IMG/VR virus record: IMGVR_UViG_3300043446_004379
Location: 1-54,825 of that record
DNA length: 54,825 nt
Direction: 5' to 3' (one strand)
From: a virus
In this document: one piece after another, positions 41,121 to 50,343 of the stretch
How the letters are laid out: every line of letters begins with the position of its first letter
How positions within the stretch are numbered: position 1 is the first letter of the stretch
Notes under the pieces: model-generated
What the model was told of the DNA's origin: nothing
The model's input: the letters and a program-made list of their open reading frames with translations, nothing else
Databases searched by the model: none
Program-made: the position numbers and the translations under genes

Positions 41121-43946
41121 ATGCCAAAGAATAATGAACTTATCAATGTAGACTTAGACAATTTTTTAGATGCTAAAGGTATGGATGCTATTCCATATGA
41201 TAGTAGTGGTAAACAAGTGCCTATACCCGATGATGCTGAATTATTTCAGTTTAAATTCGCACCTAATGGCAATGAAAAAGCAACTGCAACCGTATCAATT
41301 GACGGTACTAAGTCATTAAATTTGTATTATGATGATGCTATTATGAATGAAGATGATGGTAGCGATGATTGGTTTCAGTTTGTTAAACAATTAAAACGCT
41401 TTGCCATGATGCATCAGTTAGATTTTAAAACAAAAAATATTGATAGGTTAGCTACTGATATGAAAAAACGTGAACATCAGAAAAAATTAGATGAAGGTTA
41501 TTACGGTACACGCCATACAAGTTATAGCGATAAGAATCCTGGTACGGTGAAGATGATCCTTAAACATAGCCGACCATTAGAAGAAACTGATGCACGTTTT
41601 CGTAATATTCAAAAGATTTTTTTAGAAACAGAAACAGGTGAAAGATTTTTACTTGATACCAAAAAACCAAGCGTAGCAAGAGCATATGCTAGACATTTAG
41701 CTGAAGGTGGTCGTTATAATGATGAGCGTTGGAACCATATTAGCGAAATAGCAGAAGATATCAACCGTTTAGGTGGTTTTGTACGTGCCACACGCAACAA
41801 ACAATTTAACGAAAGCGCAATAAAATTAGTAAACGAAGCGCAAAATCATTATCAAGCATTGCGTGAAACTGTTAAACAGTTACAAGGTTCACGTGGATAT
41901 AATAAGTATTTTGAAAGTTGGAAACCTACATTAAACGAAGACAATGTTGACACATCCATTTCACAAATGTTTTTAACACAACGCTTAGATCCACGTGTAG
42001 AAAGCGCAATTCCTGTGTTACATCGTTTGTCTAAGAACATAACAGAAATGTCTGAAGTCAATGATTTTAACGAGTGGGCTAGTGGTATTGTTAATGAAGT
42101 ATTACATCCAACATCAACAGGTTCACTTGATGATTTAGTAGATTTACTTGGAGCAGATAGCGAGTTCTTAACATTAGGACCTGATGGCAAAAATGCTATC
42201 AATGAAATTGAAGGTATTCTTGACGAACCTGCGTTAAATTCACGCTTACAAAAAGCAGGTATGAGTAAACCTGACCAAGATGCACGTCCTATTATCATTG
42301 GTTGGATGCAAGAAAATGCACAAGATAAACACTATGAGGAAATTCTTGATAAAATTTCTGCAGAAGAAACTCCTGCTGTTGCTCCAACACCTGCTCCAAA
42401 AGCTGCCCCAAAAACAGCAGCACCTGCGCCACAAGATGTTCCACCACCTCCTCCACCTCCACCTGCTCCTGAAGGTGGCATGCGTGAAGATTATGACCCA
42501 CGTTTGTCACAAAAAACACAAATTGCAGGTACTTTACCCACCTATCGTTATGCAAAAGGTTTGTTAGATAAAGTAGACGGACCGCAAGGCAAGACATTAG
42601 ACTTTGGTGCGGGATTGGGATTAGGTTCATCAGAGATTGGTGCTGATAGTTATGAAATGCATCCTAAGGCAGGATTTAAGCCTAACTTTGATCGTGTTGA
42701 TAGTATACCTGATGAGTCATACGCAAAAATTGTATCATTAAATGTTCTTAATGTTATACCTAATGATAAAGGTTGGCGTGATGCAGCAGTAAAAGATATT
42801 GGTCGTATCCTTATGCAAGGTGGTTCAGCACTTATCACAACACGTGGCAAAGATGTTTTATCTGCAAAAGGTGAGCCACAAGATGAACCTAATAGTATCA
42901 TTACAACTGCAGGAACGTTCCAAAAAGGATTTACTCCACAAGAATTAAAAGGTTATGTACAAAGTGTGCTTGGTGGTGGGTTTACTGTAAAGACTGTAAA
43001 AGTAGGTAGTGCACCTGCAGCAATACTCGTGACTAAGGGTGGTGAGCAAGTTAATGAGCTTAAAGGTAAGATGCCTACACCTGATGAAATGCGAGCTTTG
43101 TTACAAAAACAAAAGAAACGTTTTGATGACCAAGGTTTTGTACGTGCAGCAGATGATACAGCAAAGATGCTCAAACAACGTACACAGCAACCTAGTGCTG
43201 CAGTAGAGGAATATTTAAAAGAGTTTGAAGGTGAAATTGAAGAAGCATGTTGGAAAGGCTATCATAAAGATGGTATGAAAACAATGTTTGGTAAAAAATA
43301 TCCTAATTGTGTTAAAAATAAAGCCAATGAAAACGCAATGTTAGATGAAGGTATACCCAAAAACGCAACAGAAAAGAAATTATTTGAGTTGTTACAAGCT
43401 TGGAGTATGTTTATATCATTTAAAAGTGCTGCACTGAAAAATCATGGTATTGATCAAGCAGCAACTAATGAATTATTAGATATGTTTCGCACCTATCAAG
43501 GACCTGTGATTAATGGTATAAAATGGACTGAAATGACTAAAAGTGATTTATGGCAAAATCCCAAAGTTATTCCTCATTTACTAAAATATATCTATCAAGC
43601 AATTCCTTATGTAGAAGAAAGAATTAAAAAATTTGTGCGTCCTAATGAACAAGGACAATATTTAGATTATATTAATACTCACTTAAAACCTGCGTATAAA
43701 GAAGTTGTCGGTTTATATTCTAATCCCCCTGTAAAAGAAGCATCTAAAGACAAAGAATCTTCAGTAAAAGTACGTAACCCTGTAGCCAAAAATGCTATGG
43801 CAGGAATTGGTGGTGGGGGTATGGGCAAACACAAAGATAAAAAACAAGCTGATAAGCGTGGTGAAGTAAAACATAAAAAAGATAAAGTCCCAATGGATCT
43901 TGAAGAAGGATCACTTGATAGGATTAGAAAACTATCAGGTCTATAA
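41121..43946 (+). CDS. Large multi-domain virion-associated protein with methyltransferase-like domain
   Basis: 941 residues. A helical N-terminal part (1-410); a Pro/Ala-rich linker at about 415-450 with a run of prolines; a class I methyltransferase-like fold at about 470-640 (TLDFGAGLGLGSSEIG, then SLNVLNVIPN and ITTRGK); then CWKGYHKDGMKTMFGKKYPNC at about 710, a Cys pair motif seen in structural proteins of T4-like marine phages; a helical C-terminus ending RKLSGL. The motif-I acidic residue (D) and Gly-rich loop are kept, so SAM binding is possible. Probably an internal or head protein. Confidence 0.6.
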   Translation: MPKNNELINVDLDNFLDAKGMDAIPYDSSGKQVPIPDDAELFQFKFAPNGNEKATATVSIDGTKSLNLYYDDAIMNEDDGSDDWFQFVKQLKRFAMMHQLDFKTKNIDRLATDMKKREHQKKLDEGYYGTRHTSYSDKNPGTVKMILKHSRPLEETDARFRNIQKIFLETETGERFLLDTKKPSVARAYARHLAEGGRYNDERWNHISEIAEDINRLGGFVRATRNKQFNESAIKLVNEAQNHYQALRETVKQLQGSRGYNKYFESWKPTLNEDNVDTSISQMFLTQRLDPRVESAIPVLHRLSKNITEMSEVNDFNEWASGIVNEVLHPTSTGSLDDLVDLLGADSEFLTLGPDGKNAINEIEGILDEPALNSRLQKAGMSKPDQDARPIIIGWMQENAQDKHYEEILDKISAEETPAVAPTPAPKAAPKTAAPAPQDVPPPPPPPPAPEGGMREDYDPRLSQKTQIAGTLPTYRYAKGLLDKVDGPQGKTLDFGAGLGLGSSEIGADSYEMHPKAGFKPNFDRVDSIPDESYAKIVSLNVLNVIPNDKGWRDAAVKDIGRILMQGGSALITTRGKDVLSAKGEPQDEPNSIITTAGTFQKGFTPQELKGYVQSVLGGGFTVKTVKVGSAPAAILVTKGGEQVNELKGKMPTPDEMRALLQKQKKRFDDQGFVRAADDTAKMLKQRTQQPSAAVEEYLKEFEGEIEEACWKGYHKDGMKTMFGKKYPNCVKNKANENAMLDEGIPKNATEKKLFELLQAWSMFISFKSAALKNHGIDQAATNELLDMFRTYQGPVINGIKWTEMTKSDLWQNPKVIPHLLKYIYQAIPYVEERIKKFVRPNEQGQYLDYINTHLKPAYKEVVGLYSNPPVKEASKDKESSVKVRNPVAKNAMAGIGGGGMGKHKDKKQADKRGEVKHKKDKVPMDLEEGSLDRIRKLSGL

Positions 43947-43947
43947 T

Positions 43948-45849
43948 ATGTCAACATCAATACTGTTGGAATCTGCTAAACCACCTGTTGGTCGTGAATT
44001 CCAACACCTTGAAGATTTAATTTACATAGAAGGCGCACGTGGTATAAAACGTGTGCTTGAGTGTATTGCAGGTATTATTAAACGTCAACCACTTGAAGTA
44101 AAATGGGATGGTAGTCCTGCTATAATTTTCGGTAGGACAGACAATGGTCGTTTTCACTTTGGTGACAAATATAGTCGTGATATTGTAGACAGTCCACAAG
44201 CAGTATATGAACAATATATTGGACGTAAACCTAAGCGTACATTTGAGCGTGAACAATTTGCACGTGATATGGCAGCATTGTATGAAATATATGAAGCAGC
44301 AACGCCAAAGGATTTTCGTGGTTACTTAGAAGCAGGATTGTTATACAAAAATTCGCCAGGTCTTTTAGAAAATTGTTTCCAATGTAACCCAAATACTGTA
44401 ATTTATAAAATAAACCCACAAAGTCAATTAGGACAACGTATTGCCAATAGTGTAAGTGGATGTGCCGCCACTGCATATTTTCGTGACTTACCCGCTACAG
44501 GTGGTAGACGATATCCTGTAGGTGATTATGCCAATAGTTTTACAGGTAATAAAGTTGTTGTTATTCCACCATTACATACAAGTGATTCACCAAAATTAGA
44601 ACGTACATTATTAGAAAAATATTGGAACTTTGCCAAACAAAAGCGTAATAGTATTAATGAGTTTGTATCACCAATGGTTATAAAAAAGATTCTATATGAA
44701 TATGTCAACAGTCAAATTAATGAAAATGACTTAGATGCGTTACATAATTTAGGAGATAATTTCACTACCTATGCACGTGATAGTTTATCTGCCAAAGAAC
44801 AAAACATATTGGCTGAACATTTAAAAACACATTTAGATGGAGCTAATGACACTTTTAGGATGATACGTGCTACTATGAAAATTAAAGATTTAATTGTTGA
44901 CCAACTTGAAGAAAGTACATTACGCAAGTTAGGCATTGAGGCAGAATTACCTGATGGACAACGTGGTGGTGAAGGATTTGTTTACGATATTAACGAAGGT
45001 GTTAACCCAATCAAACTAGTCAAACGTGGCGCATTTACTAGAGCAAATAAGTTCAAAAATGAATCTAAGTATTTAAAAGAATCAATTAGTCGTAATGGTA
45101 AAAGTGATCGTGCGGTAATAACTTTTGGTCGTTGTATGGGTCACCGTGGGCATATGTACTTAGCTAACAGTGTGTTTACCACAGCTAATGAACAAGGTGC
45201 AGATCCTTATGTGATATTAAGCAGAACAATGGGTGAAGATGATCCGCTTACACCTAGTGAAAAATTATCTATCTATCACAAAGTATTTCCTAATCACAAA
45301 CAATCTTTTGTTGCTGCTGACGATAGTATGCCTACATTGATGAGTGCGTTGAAGAAGTTAAATGAATTAGGATATAAGCATGTTACGGCTATATTTGGTA
45401 ATGATCGTGCTGATAGCATGAGTCATGTAAAAGAGTATAATGGGCGCAGTTATAATTTTGAAACATTAGATGTGCTAAGTAGGCAACAAACGAATGACCC
45501 ATATAAGAATATAAATGGACCACGTGGCACAGATATGCGCAAGGTATTAATTGATCCTAATTTATCTGAAGAACAAAAATTTGGATATTGGCGCAAGTGT
45601 ATGAGTCCACAATTAAGTGATGATGATGTACAATATATTATGGACATAGTGAAAAAACGTATGGGGCATGAATTACATGAGGCTGATAACCCAAATTATT
45701 TTGGTGGAAATAGTTTAAGCCCAATTGGTGGAACACCTGAAGATTTGCAAGATACACGCACACCTGCCCAAAAGCGTAAAGATGCCAAGCGAGCAATCAA
45801 ACAAGCACGTGAATTACGCAAATTTATGGGTCATAATTCAGTACGTTAA
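43948..45849 (+). CDS. Fusion of ligase-like (KxDGS) and cytidylyltransferase-like (GHxGH) domains
   Basis: 633 residues from ATG 43948. The N-terminal domain has VKWDGSPAIIFG (K52-x-D54-G-S), the nucleotidyl-lysine motif of RNA/DNA ligases and capping enzymes. The C-terminal domain has GHRGH at 398-402 and GTDMRK at about 530, the HxGH and ISSTxxR-like motifs of NMNAT/PPAT-type nucleotidyltransferases. Cytidylyltransferase-like proteins near the terminase are known in T4-like marine phages. The two activities could join in RNA end repair or cofactor chemistry, but no function is established. Starts one base after the previous stop. Confidence 0.6.
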   Translation: MSTSILLESAKPPVGREFQHLEDLIYIEGARGIKRVLECIAGIIKRQPLEVKWDGSPAIIFGRTDNGRFHFGDKYSRDIVDSPQAVYEQYIGRKPKRTFEREQFARDMAALYEIYEAATPKDFRGYLEAGLLYKNSPGLLENCFQCNPNTVIYKINPQSQLGQRIANSVSGCAATAYFRDLPATGGRRYPVGDYANSFTGNKVVVIPPLHTSDSPKLERTLLEKYWNFAKQKRNSINEFVSPMVIKKILYEYVNSQINENDLDALHNLGDNFTTYARDSLSAKEQNILAEHLKTHLDGANDTFRMIRATMKIKDLIVDQLEESTLRKLGIEAELPDGQRGGEGFVYDINEGVNPIKLVKRGAFTRANKFKNESKYLKESISRNGKSDRAVITFGRCMGHRGHMYLANSVFTTANEQGADPYVILSRTMGEDDPLTPSEKLSIYHKVFPNHKQSFVAADDSMPTLMSALKKLNELGYKHVTAIFGNDRADSMSHVKEYNGRSYNFETLDVLSRQQTNDPYKNINGPRGTDMRKVLIDPNLSEEQKFGYWRKCMSPQLSDDDVQYIMDIVKKRMGHELHEADNPNYFGGNSLSPIGGTPEDLQDTRTPAQKRKDAKRAIKQARELRKFMGHNSVR

Positions 45850-45879
45850 GAATATATATTTTTTGCGTACCTGTTTATC

Positions 45880-45886
45880 CTAAATA
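45880..45886 (+). promoter_or_regulatory. Late promoter box CTAAATA
   Basis: CTAAATA 111 bases before gp32. The long leader between (45887-45997) has no ORF and ends with an AAGGAG ribosome site, so gp32 translation may be regulated by leader structure, as gp32 is in T4. Confidence 0.45.
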
Positions 45887-45997
45887 CTTTTAACACAGAA
45901 AGAAATCAAGTATTATTCAATCTGTGTTCGTTGTTCTCGCAACTACACTTAGGTCTCAATTTTAGCTACACTTTTAACTTTTTAAGGAGAATATAAA

Positions 45998-46981
45998 ATG
46001 TCATTAGCTGCAATTCGTGCAAAATTGGCTGCACAAGAAGCCAAATCAAATCCCCAAAATAACACACAATATACAGGCGATAATGCCATCTATCCATTTT
46101 GGAATATGGAAGAAAACACAACCACTACGGTTCGTTTCTTACCTGATGCTGATGGATTGAATGATTATTTTTGGGTTGAGCGTAATTTAATTACGTTAGA
46201 ATTTAGTGGTATCAAGGGTCAAGAATCAAGGAAAGTATTTGTCAAAGTACCATGCGTTGAAATGTATGGAGACAATTGCCCTATTCTTGCTGAAGTACGT
46301 ACATGGTATAAAGACGCATCATTGAAAGAAATTGCAAACAAGTATTGGAAAAAGCGTACTTATATTTTCCAAGGTTTTGTGCGTGGTTCTGCGTTTAAGG
46401 AAGATAGTTTACCTGAAAACCCAATTCGTCGTTTTATTATTTCACCACAAATTTTTGGTGTGATTAAGAGTAGTTTGATGGATCCTGAGATTGAGGAAAA
46501 TCCCACACATTATTTGAAGGGTCTTGATTTCAAAATCGTTAAGACTAGCAAAGGTGGTTATGCTGATTACAGCACAAGTGGATGGGCACGTAAAGAAAGT
46601 GCACTCACTGAGGCTGAGCATGCTGCTGTAGACAAGCATGGTTTATTTAATTTAAAAGATTTCTTACCAAAGAAACCTAGCGAAAGCGAACTACGTGTTA
46701 TGAAAGAAATGTTTGACGCTAGTGTTAATGGTGAGGAATACGATACTGACAAGTGGGGAGCATATTTCCGTCCACGTGGTGTACAAGCATCTAAAGATAC
46801 TGCTTACCATGATGACGATTCATATGTTGCTACACCACGTCAACAAGTTTCAACTCCTGTAGTAGATGAGGATGAGGAGCCTGTTGTAACTTCTGAAGTA
46901 AAGGTTACAACACCTCAAACCTCTGATACAACTGCCAACATTCTTGCTATGATTCGTAGTAAGAAGACTGCGCAAGCGTAA
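45998..46981 (+). CDS. Single-stranded DNA binding protein (gp32-like)
   Basis: 327 residues. N-terminal MSLAAIRAKLAAQE (cooperativity region), an OB-fold core from NAIYPFWNMEEN onward with CVEMYGDNCP and TYIFQGFVRG, and an acidic C-terminal tail (about 275-300, DEDEEPV) before a basic end. It coats single strands in replication and recombination and recruits partners through the acidic tail. Its neighbour UvsX is the usual partner. Confidence 0.92.
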   Translation: MSLAAIRAKLAAQEAKSNPQNNTQYTGDNAIYPFWNMEENTTTTVRFLPDADGLNDYFWVERNLITLEFSGIKGQESRKVFVKVPCVEMYGDNCPILAEVRTWYKDASLKEIANKYWKKRTYIFQGFVRGSAFKEDSLPENPIRRFIISPQIFGVIKSSLMDPEIEENPTHYLKGLDFKIVKTSKGGYADYSTSGWARKESALTEAEHAAVDKHGLFNLKDFLPKKPSESELRVMKEMFDASVNGEEYDTDKWGAYFRPRGVQASKDTAYHDDDSYVATPRQQVSTPVVDEDEEPVVTSEVKVTTPQTSDTTANILAMIRSKKTAQA

Positions 46982-46994
46982 ATAGCAGTGTGCT

Positions 46995-47016
46995 GAGTGG
47001 TGGGTTTCCACCACTC
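46995..47016 (+). terminator. Stable hairpin after gp32
   Basis: A perfect 9-bp stem GAGTGGTGG / CCACCACTC with GTTT loop, followed by CATTTTAG. The U-run is weak, so it may be a partial terminator or an mRNA-stabilising hairpin. Confidence 0.55.
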
Positions 47017-47033
47017 CATTTTAGGAGAACAAA

Positions 47034-47267
47034 ATGACACTACCTGATGAAAGATACAGGGCACTCAAGCAAGGTAAAAAATTGTTGGAAGAGCTATGCG
47101 ACCCAGGCCGTACCCCACGTGTACCAAGCTCAGTACGTGATCGTGCTAGATCAACACTAAAACATTTCCCCAATGATTATGAAATTGATTGTCTTGCTGA
47201 CAGTGCTCCAAGTATACTTGATAAACAATTATTTAAAGTATATACAAATAACTCTATTGCAAAGTAA
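47034..47267 (+). CDS. BPSL0761-like small protein
   Basis: 77 residues. MTLPDERYRALKQGKKLLEE then RARSTLKHFPNDYEID is the pattern of the BPSL0761 family, small proteins common in Burkholderia and Pseudomonas with unknown function. Strong AGGAG site. It sits between gp32 and uvsX, an odd place for a bacterial-type protein, and suggests transfer from a betaproteobacterial host. Confidence 0.7.
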   Translation: MTLPDERYRALKQGKKLLEELCDPGRTPRVPSSVRDRARSTLKHFPNDYEIDCLADSAPSILDKQLFKVYTNNSIAK

Positions 47268-47272
47268 AGACT

Positions 47273-48337
47273 ATGGGAAAACCGTTTGATATAAGTAAAT
47301 TTCGTAAAGACGTAACAAAAAGTATTGAAGGAATTAGTATAGGATTTCATGATCCCACTGATTGGATTTCAACAGGCAACTATGCCCTTAACTATCTTAT
47401 CAGTGGTGATTTTAATAAAGGTGTACCACTTGGAAAAGTTACTGTATTTGCAGGTGAAAGTGGTAGTGGCAAATCATATATTTGCAGTGGTAATATCGTA
47501 AAAAATGCACAAGAACAAGGTATTTTTGTTGTTTTAATTGACAGCGAAAATGCACTTGATGAAAGTTGGTTACATGCACTAGGTGTAGATACAAGCGACG
47601 ATAAATTGTTGAAAATGAATATGGCAATGATTGATGATGTTGCTAAAACGATTTCAACTTTTATGAAAGACTATAAGGAAACACCTGTTGCTGAAAGACC
47701 TAAAGTATTATTTGTTATTGATAGTTTAGGTATGCTTATGAGTCCTACTGAAGTAAACCAATTTGATAGTGGTGACCTTAAAGGTGATATGGGACGCAAA
47801 GCTAAAGCATTAAAAGCATTGGTTACTAACTGTGTAAACATGTTTGGTTCATTCAATGTAGGATTGGTTGCAACTAATCATACCTATGCTTCACAAGACC
47901 CATACAATCCTGATCCTAACGTAAGTGGTGGACAAGGTTTTGTATTTGCTAGTAGTATTTTAGTAGCAATGAAAAAACTTAAACTAAAAGAAGATGAAGA
48001 AGGTAACAAAACATCCGATGTGCTAGGTATACGTGCAGGTTGTAAAGTAATGAAAACACGTTTTGCCAAACCATTTGAAGATGTTGAAGTACAAATTCCA
48101 TACGAAACAGGTATGAATCCTTATAGTGGTTTTTTTGACTTAATTGATAAAAAAGGATTTGTTACTAGAGAAGGAAACCGCTATATGTATACTGATTTAA
48201 ATGGTGAAGTACATCGTTACTTCCGTAAAGAGTGGACAAAAAATGAAAACGGTATTATGGATTTGGTAATGAAGGAATTTTCTCAACGTGAAAAACTAGT
48301 AAATACTGAACTAGCGGAGGCAGAACAAAATGCTTGA
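47273..48337 (+). CDS. uvsX: RecA-like recombinase UvsX
   Basis: 354 residues. Walker A GESGSGKS at 61-68, Walker B VLFVIDSLGML at about 145-155, and DSENALDESW as in T4-like UvsX. It forms filaments on single-stranded DNA, aided by gp32 and UvsY, in recombination-dependent replication. Five bases after the BPSL0761-like gene; no clear ribosome site. Confidence 0.92.
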   Translation: MGKPFDISKFRKDVTKSIEGISIGFHDPTDWISTGNYALNYLISGDFNKGVPLGKVTVFAGESGSGKSYICSGNIVKNAQEQGIFVVLIDSENALDESWLHALGVDTSDDKLLKMNMAMIDDVAKTISTFMKDYKETPVAERPKVLFVIDSLGMLMSPTEVNQFDSGDLKGDMGRKAKALKALVTNCVNMFGSFNVGLVATNHTYASQDPYNPDPNVSGGQGFVFASSILVAMKKLKLKEDEEGNKTSDVLGIRAGCKVMKTRFAKPFEDVEVQIPYETGMNPYSGFFDLIDKKGFVTREGNRYMYTDLNGEVHRYFRKEWTKNENGIMDLVMKEFSQREKLVNTELAEAEQNA

Positions 48338-48587
48338 CACAGTTGCAGCAGTTTATGAAGTACTTAAACGATACATCAGCACAACCGATATGCGTGATGC
48401 TTCTGAAGATGTACTTAATGTATTGATTGACCATGATGTTCATTTTGACGATGTACGTGAAGCGTTTGCAGGTGAAAAAGACATGCTTAATGCCTTAAAA
48501 GCATATCAAGATGATGAAGCAGATTATGACGATGATGAGGACTTCGCAGATGACGAAGATTATGATGATTGGAACGATAATGAGTAA
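48330..48587 (+). CDS. Small protein with highly acidic C-terminus
   Basis: 85 residues. Overlaps uvsX by eight bases; GCGGAGG site. A helical N-terminal 60 residues and a C-terminal tail of about 25 almost all Asp/Glu/Tyr. Acidic tails can mimic DNA or bind gp32/UvsX-like partners. Function unknown. Confidence 0.65.
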   Translation: MLDTVAAVYEVLKRYISTTDMRDASEDVLNVLIDHDVHFDDVREAFAGEKDMLNALKAYQDDEADYDDDEDFADDEDYDDWNDNE

Positions 48588-48590
48588 GTC

Positions 48591-49052
48591 ATGGGTTGGT
48601 TCAATACAGTAACTCAAAACTTATCATCATTACCTGAATTCATTGACCATTATCAAGATGAGTTAAATCAAGCAAAATATGAAGTAAAAATTATTAAAGG
48701 CGAACGTGTTGAACGATTGTTAGCCATGCTCCCAGGTATCACCGAGCATCGTTTCAATCAACTACAAGAGATTGAAGCTGTTTTAGATTATATGAATGGA
48801 CAACTTCGTAAAACACGTAGTCTTGCTTTTAAAAAGTATCTTGAAAATTATCCACGTCAATTAACATCACGTGATGCTGAACGCTATGCTGATGCTGAAC
48901 AAGATGTTATTGACATGGAAACGCTAGTCAATGAAGTTGCGCTCATGCGTAATCAATGGTTAGGTATTATGAAAGCACTTGAGTCTAAAAACTTTATGCT
49001 AGGTCATATCGTGCGATTGCGTGTTGCAGGAATGGAAGATATTACAATTTAA
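48591..49052 (+). CDS. Possible UvsY-like recombination mediator
   Basis: 153 residues, all helical, with QDELNQAKYEVKIIKGERVERLL, LRKTRSLAFKKYLE and LESKNFMLGHIVRLRVAG, the last reminiscent of the C-terminal end of UvsY (SxxxxxxNxxxW-like block). Size and position after uvsX fit UvsY, which loads UvsX onto gp32-coated DNA. The match is weak, so treat as a candidate. Confidence 0.4.
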   Translation: MGWFNTVTQNLSSLPEFIDHYQDELNQAKYEVKIIKGERVERLLAMLPGITEHRFNQLQEIEAVLDYMNGQLRKTRSLAFKKYLENYPRQLTSRDAERYADAEQDVIDMETLVNEVALMRNQWLGIMKALESKNFMLGHIVRLRVAGMEDITI

Positions 49053-49065
49053 TTTAAAAAAACGC

Positions 49066-49094
49066 TTGACAAGTTATCCTAATTCACTTATACT
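49066..49094 (+). promoter_or_regulatory. Sigma70 promoter
   Basis: TTGACA (49066-49071), 17-base spacer, TATACT (49089-49094). A strong host-type promoter for the gene at 49130. Confidence 0.85.
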
Positions 49095-49129
49095 TCCCAT
49101 ATAGTCAGTCAACACCAAAGGGGAATACG

Positions 49130-49423
49130 ATGAAAATTGCAGTTTACACTCAATACTCCGAAAACTACGGTACTGCTGATGCTCCACGTTGGAAGTCTAA
49201 GGGTGGTGAAACCTACCTCATAAACAACCTTTCTGTTAAGGATGTTTTCTTTTTCAAAGATAACCCTAATATCCTCAGCAATAAATTTAACTTTAGTAAT
49301 GAGTTTGCCGAGGAGTGTGTTGTAAACTTTAACATTCTTGATGATGACGATATGACATTCTGTAAAGAGTGGGAATTACCATTCTTAAAACAGTTTTCAC
49401 GTAGCGACTTTGCCACTGCTTGA
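49130..49423 (+). CDS. Conserved phage/plasmid hypothetical protein
   Basis: 97 residues. MKIAVYTQYSENYG and WKSKGGETYLI resemble a small protein family found in phages and plasmids, with no known role. AAAGGGG ribosome site and its own strong promoter; likely early. Confidence 0.6.
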   Translation: MKIAVYTQYSENYGTADAPRWKSKGGETYLINNLSVKDVFFFKDNPNILSNKFNFSNEFAEECVVNFNILDDDDMTFCKEWELPFLKQFSRSDFATA

Positions 49424-49448
49424 CAGTGGTAGAGTTTTTATCTATAAT
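49420..49448 (+). promoter_or_regulatory. Consensus sigma70 promoter
   Basis: TTGACA (49420-49425), 17-base spacer, TATAAT (49443-49448): full consensus in both boxes. The -35 box overlaps the previous stop codon. Confidence 0.9.
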
Positions 49449-49483
49449 CACAGTATAGTAAATACTTCAAGAGGAAACAAAAA

Positions 49484-50200
49484 ATGATGTATGCGAATCG
49501 TGAAGCTGAAGAAAACATGATTTTTGTGCGTTCCCGTATTAAGTATTCACAAGGTGTATACACGTCACTAAAACAACGTTGGTTTTGGATGGACAAACCT
49601 AAAGATCTGATTGAAAAAGAAGATCGTACTACTCCTTATGGGATAGAAGTTAAAGCAGGTGAGCGTATCTTGTCAATTGATTCTGTTGCTGTATGGGCAG
49701 GATATGGTGTACGTAGTCAAGTACCTGTTGTCCATGTCGCAATCCTTGATCGTGTTGGTGTACGTGCTTTTTATAAATTAGGTGGTAAAGGTAACTTGCG
49801 TGATGGATGGGAACCTGACCCCAAGAAAACTAAACTATTGTGGGAGCGTCCTGCAGATGTTGTGGGATTACCTGAAGAAGAACCCAAAGAAGTTAAAAAA
49901 TCTGTAAAAATGGGTGAAGTTGGAGATACAATTATTGTAGAGGGTACCGTAGTCAAGCATGAAGTGTTGCCAACTGTTTATGGTACTGTTGACAAGTTTA
50001 TTATTAAAGATGCTAATGACAACCTATACATGTACAAGGGTACAAAGTTTCTAACTGAGAAAGGTGGTTTTGTTAAACTTGAGACTAAAGTTAAAGATCA
50101 CTTTGAGATGGGTACAGGATCAGGTACATGGTTAACGATTTTAGGTGGTAAGGGTAAAAATACAATGAATGTTCTAATTCAAGAAAGTTTTCAAACATGA
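49484..50200 (+). CDS. Protein of unknown function with OB-fold-like C-terminal part
   Basis: 238 residues. The C-terminal about 85 residues (GDTIIVEGTVVKHEVL, YGTVDKFIIKDANDNLYMYKG, VKLETKVKDHFE) fit an OB-fold pattern, so nucleic acid binding is possible. The N-terminal part is unrecognised. AGAGGA site and a full-consensus promoter suggest strong early expression. Confidence 0.5.
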   Translation: MMYANREAEENMIFVRSRIKYSQGVYTSLKQRWFWMDKPKDLIEKEDRTTPYGIEVKAGERILSIDSVAVWAGYGVRSQVPVVHVAILDRVGVRAFYKLGGKGNLRDGWEPDPKKTKLLWERPADVVGLPEEEPKEVKKSVKMGEVGDTIIVEGTVVKHEVLPTVYGTVDKFIIKDANDNLYMYKGTKFLTEKGGFVKLETKVKDHFEMGTGSGTWLTILGGKGKNTMNVLIQESFQT

Positions 50201-50343
50201 GACTATTAATTAAAGACAACAAGTTTACACCATTAGGTTTGTTTCTTGCACTGTTATTTGGACTGCTTTATCTACCATTATGGATATTATTTCATCCCAA
50301 ACAATTTTTGCAAGAATGTCTTAAACCGTGGTTTAAAGAATGA
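50197..50343 (+). CDS. Small membrane protein, 48 residues
   Basis: ATG overlaps the previous stop (ATGA) and its end overlaps the next ATG. One hydrophobic segment of about 23 residues (about 10-33), then a charged tail ending PWFKE. Function unknown. Confidence 0.5.
   Translation: MRLLIKDNKFTPLGLFLALLFGLLYLPLWILFHPKQFLQECLKPWFKE

Noticed and set aside
41852-42298. A 148-codon minus-strand frame within the 941-residue protein gene
   Set aside because: Antisense to a clear coding gene, with Ser/Pro-biased translation typical of shadow frames. The overlapping short frames at 42246-42630 were rejected for the same reason.
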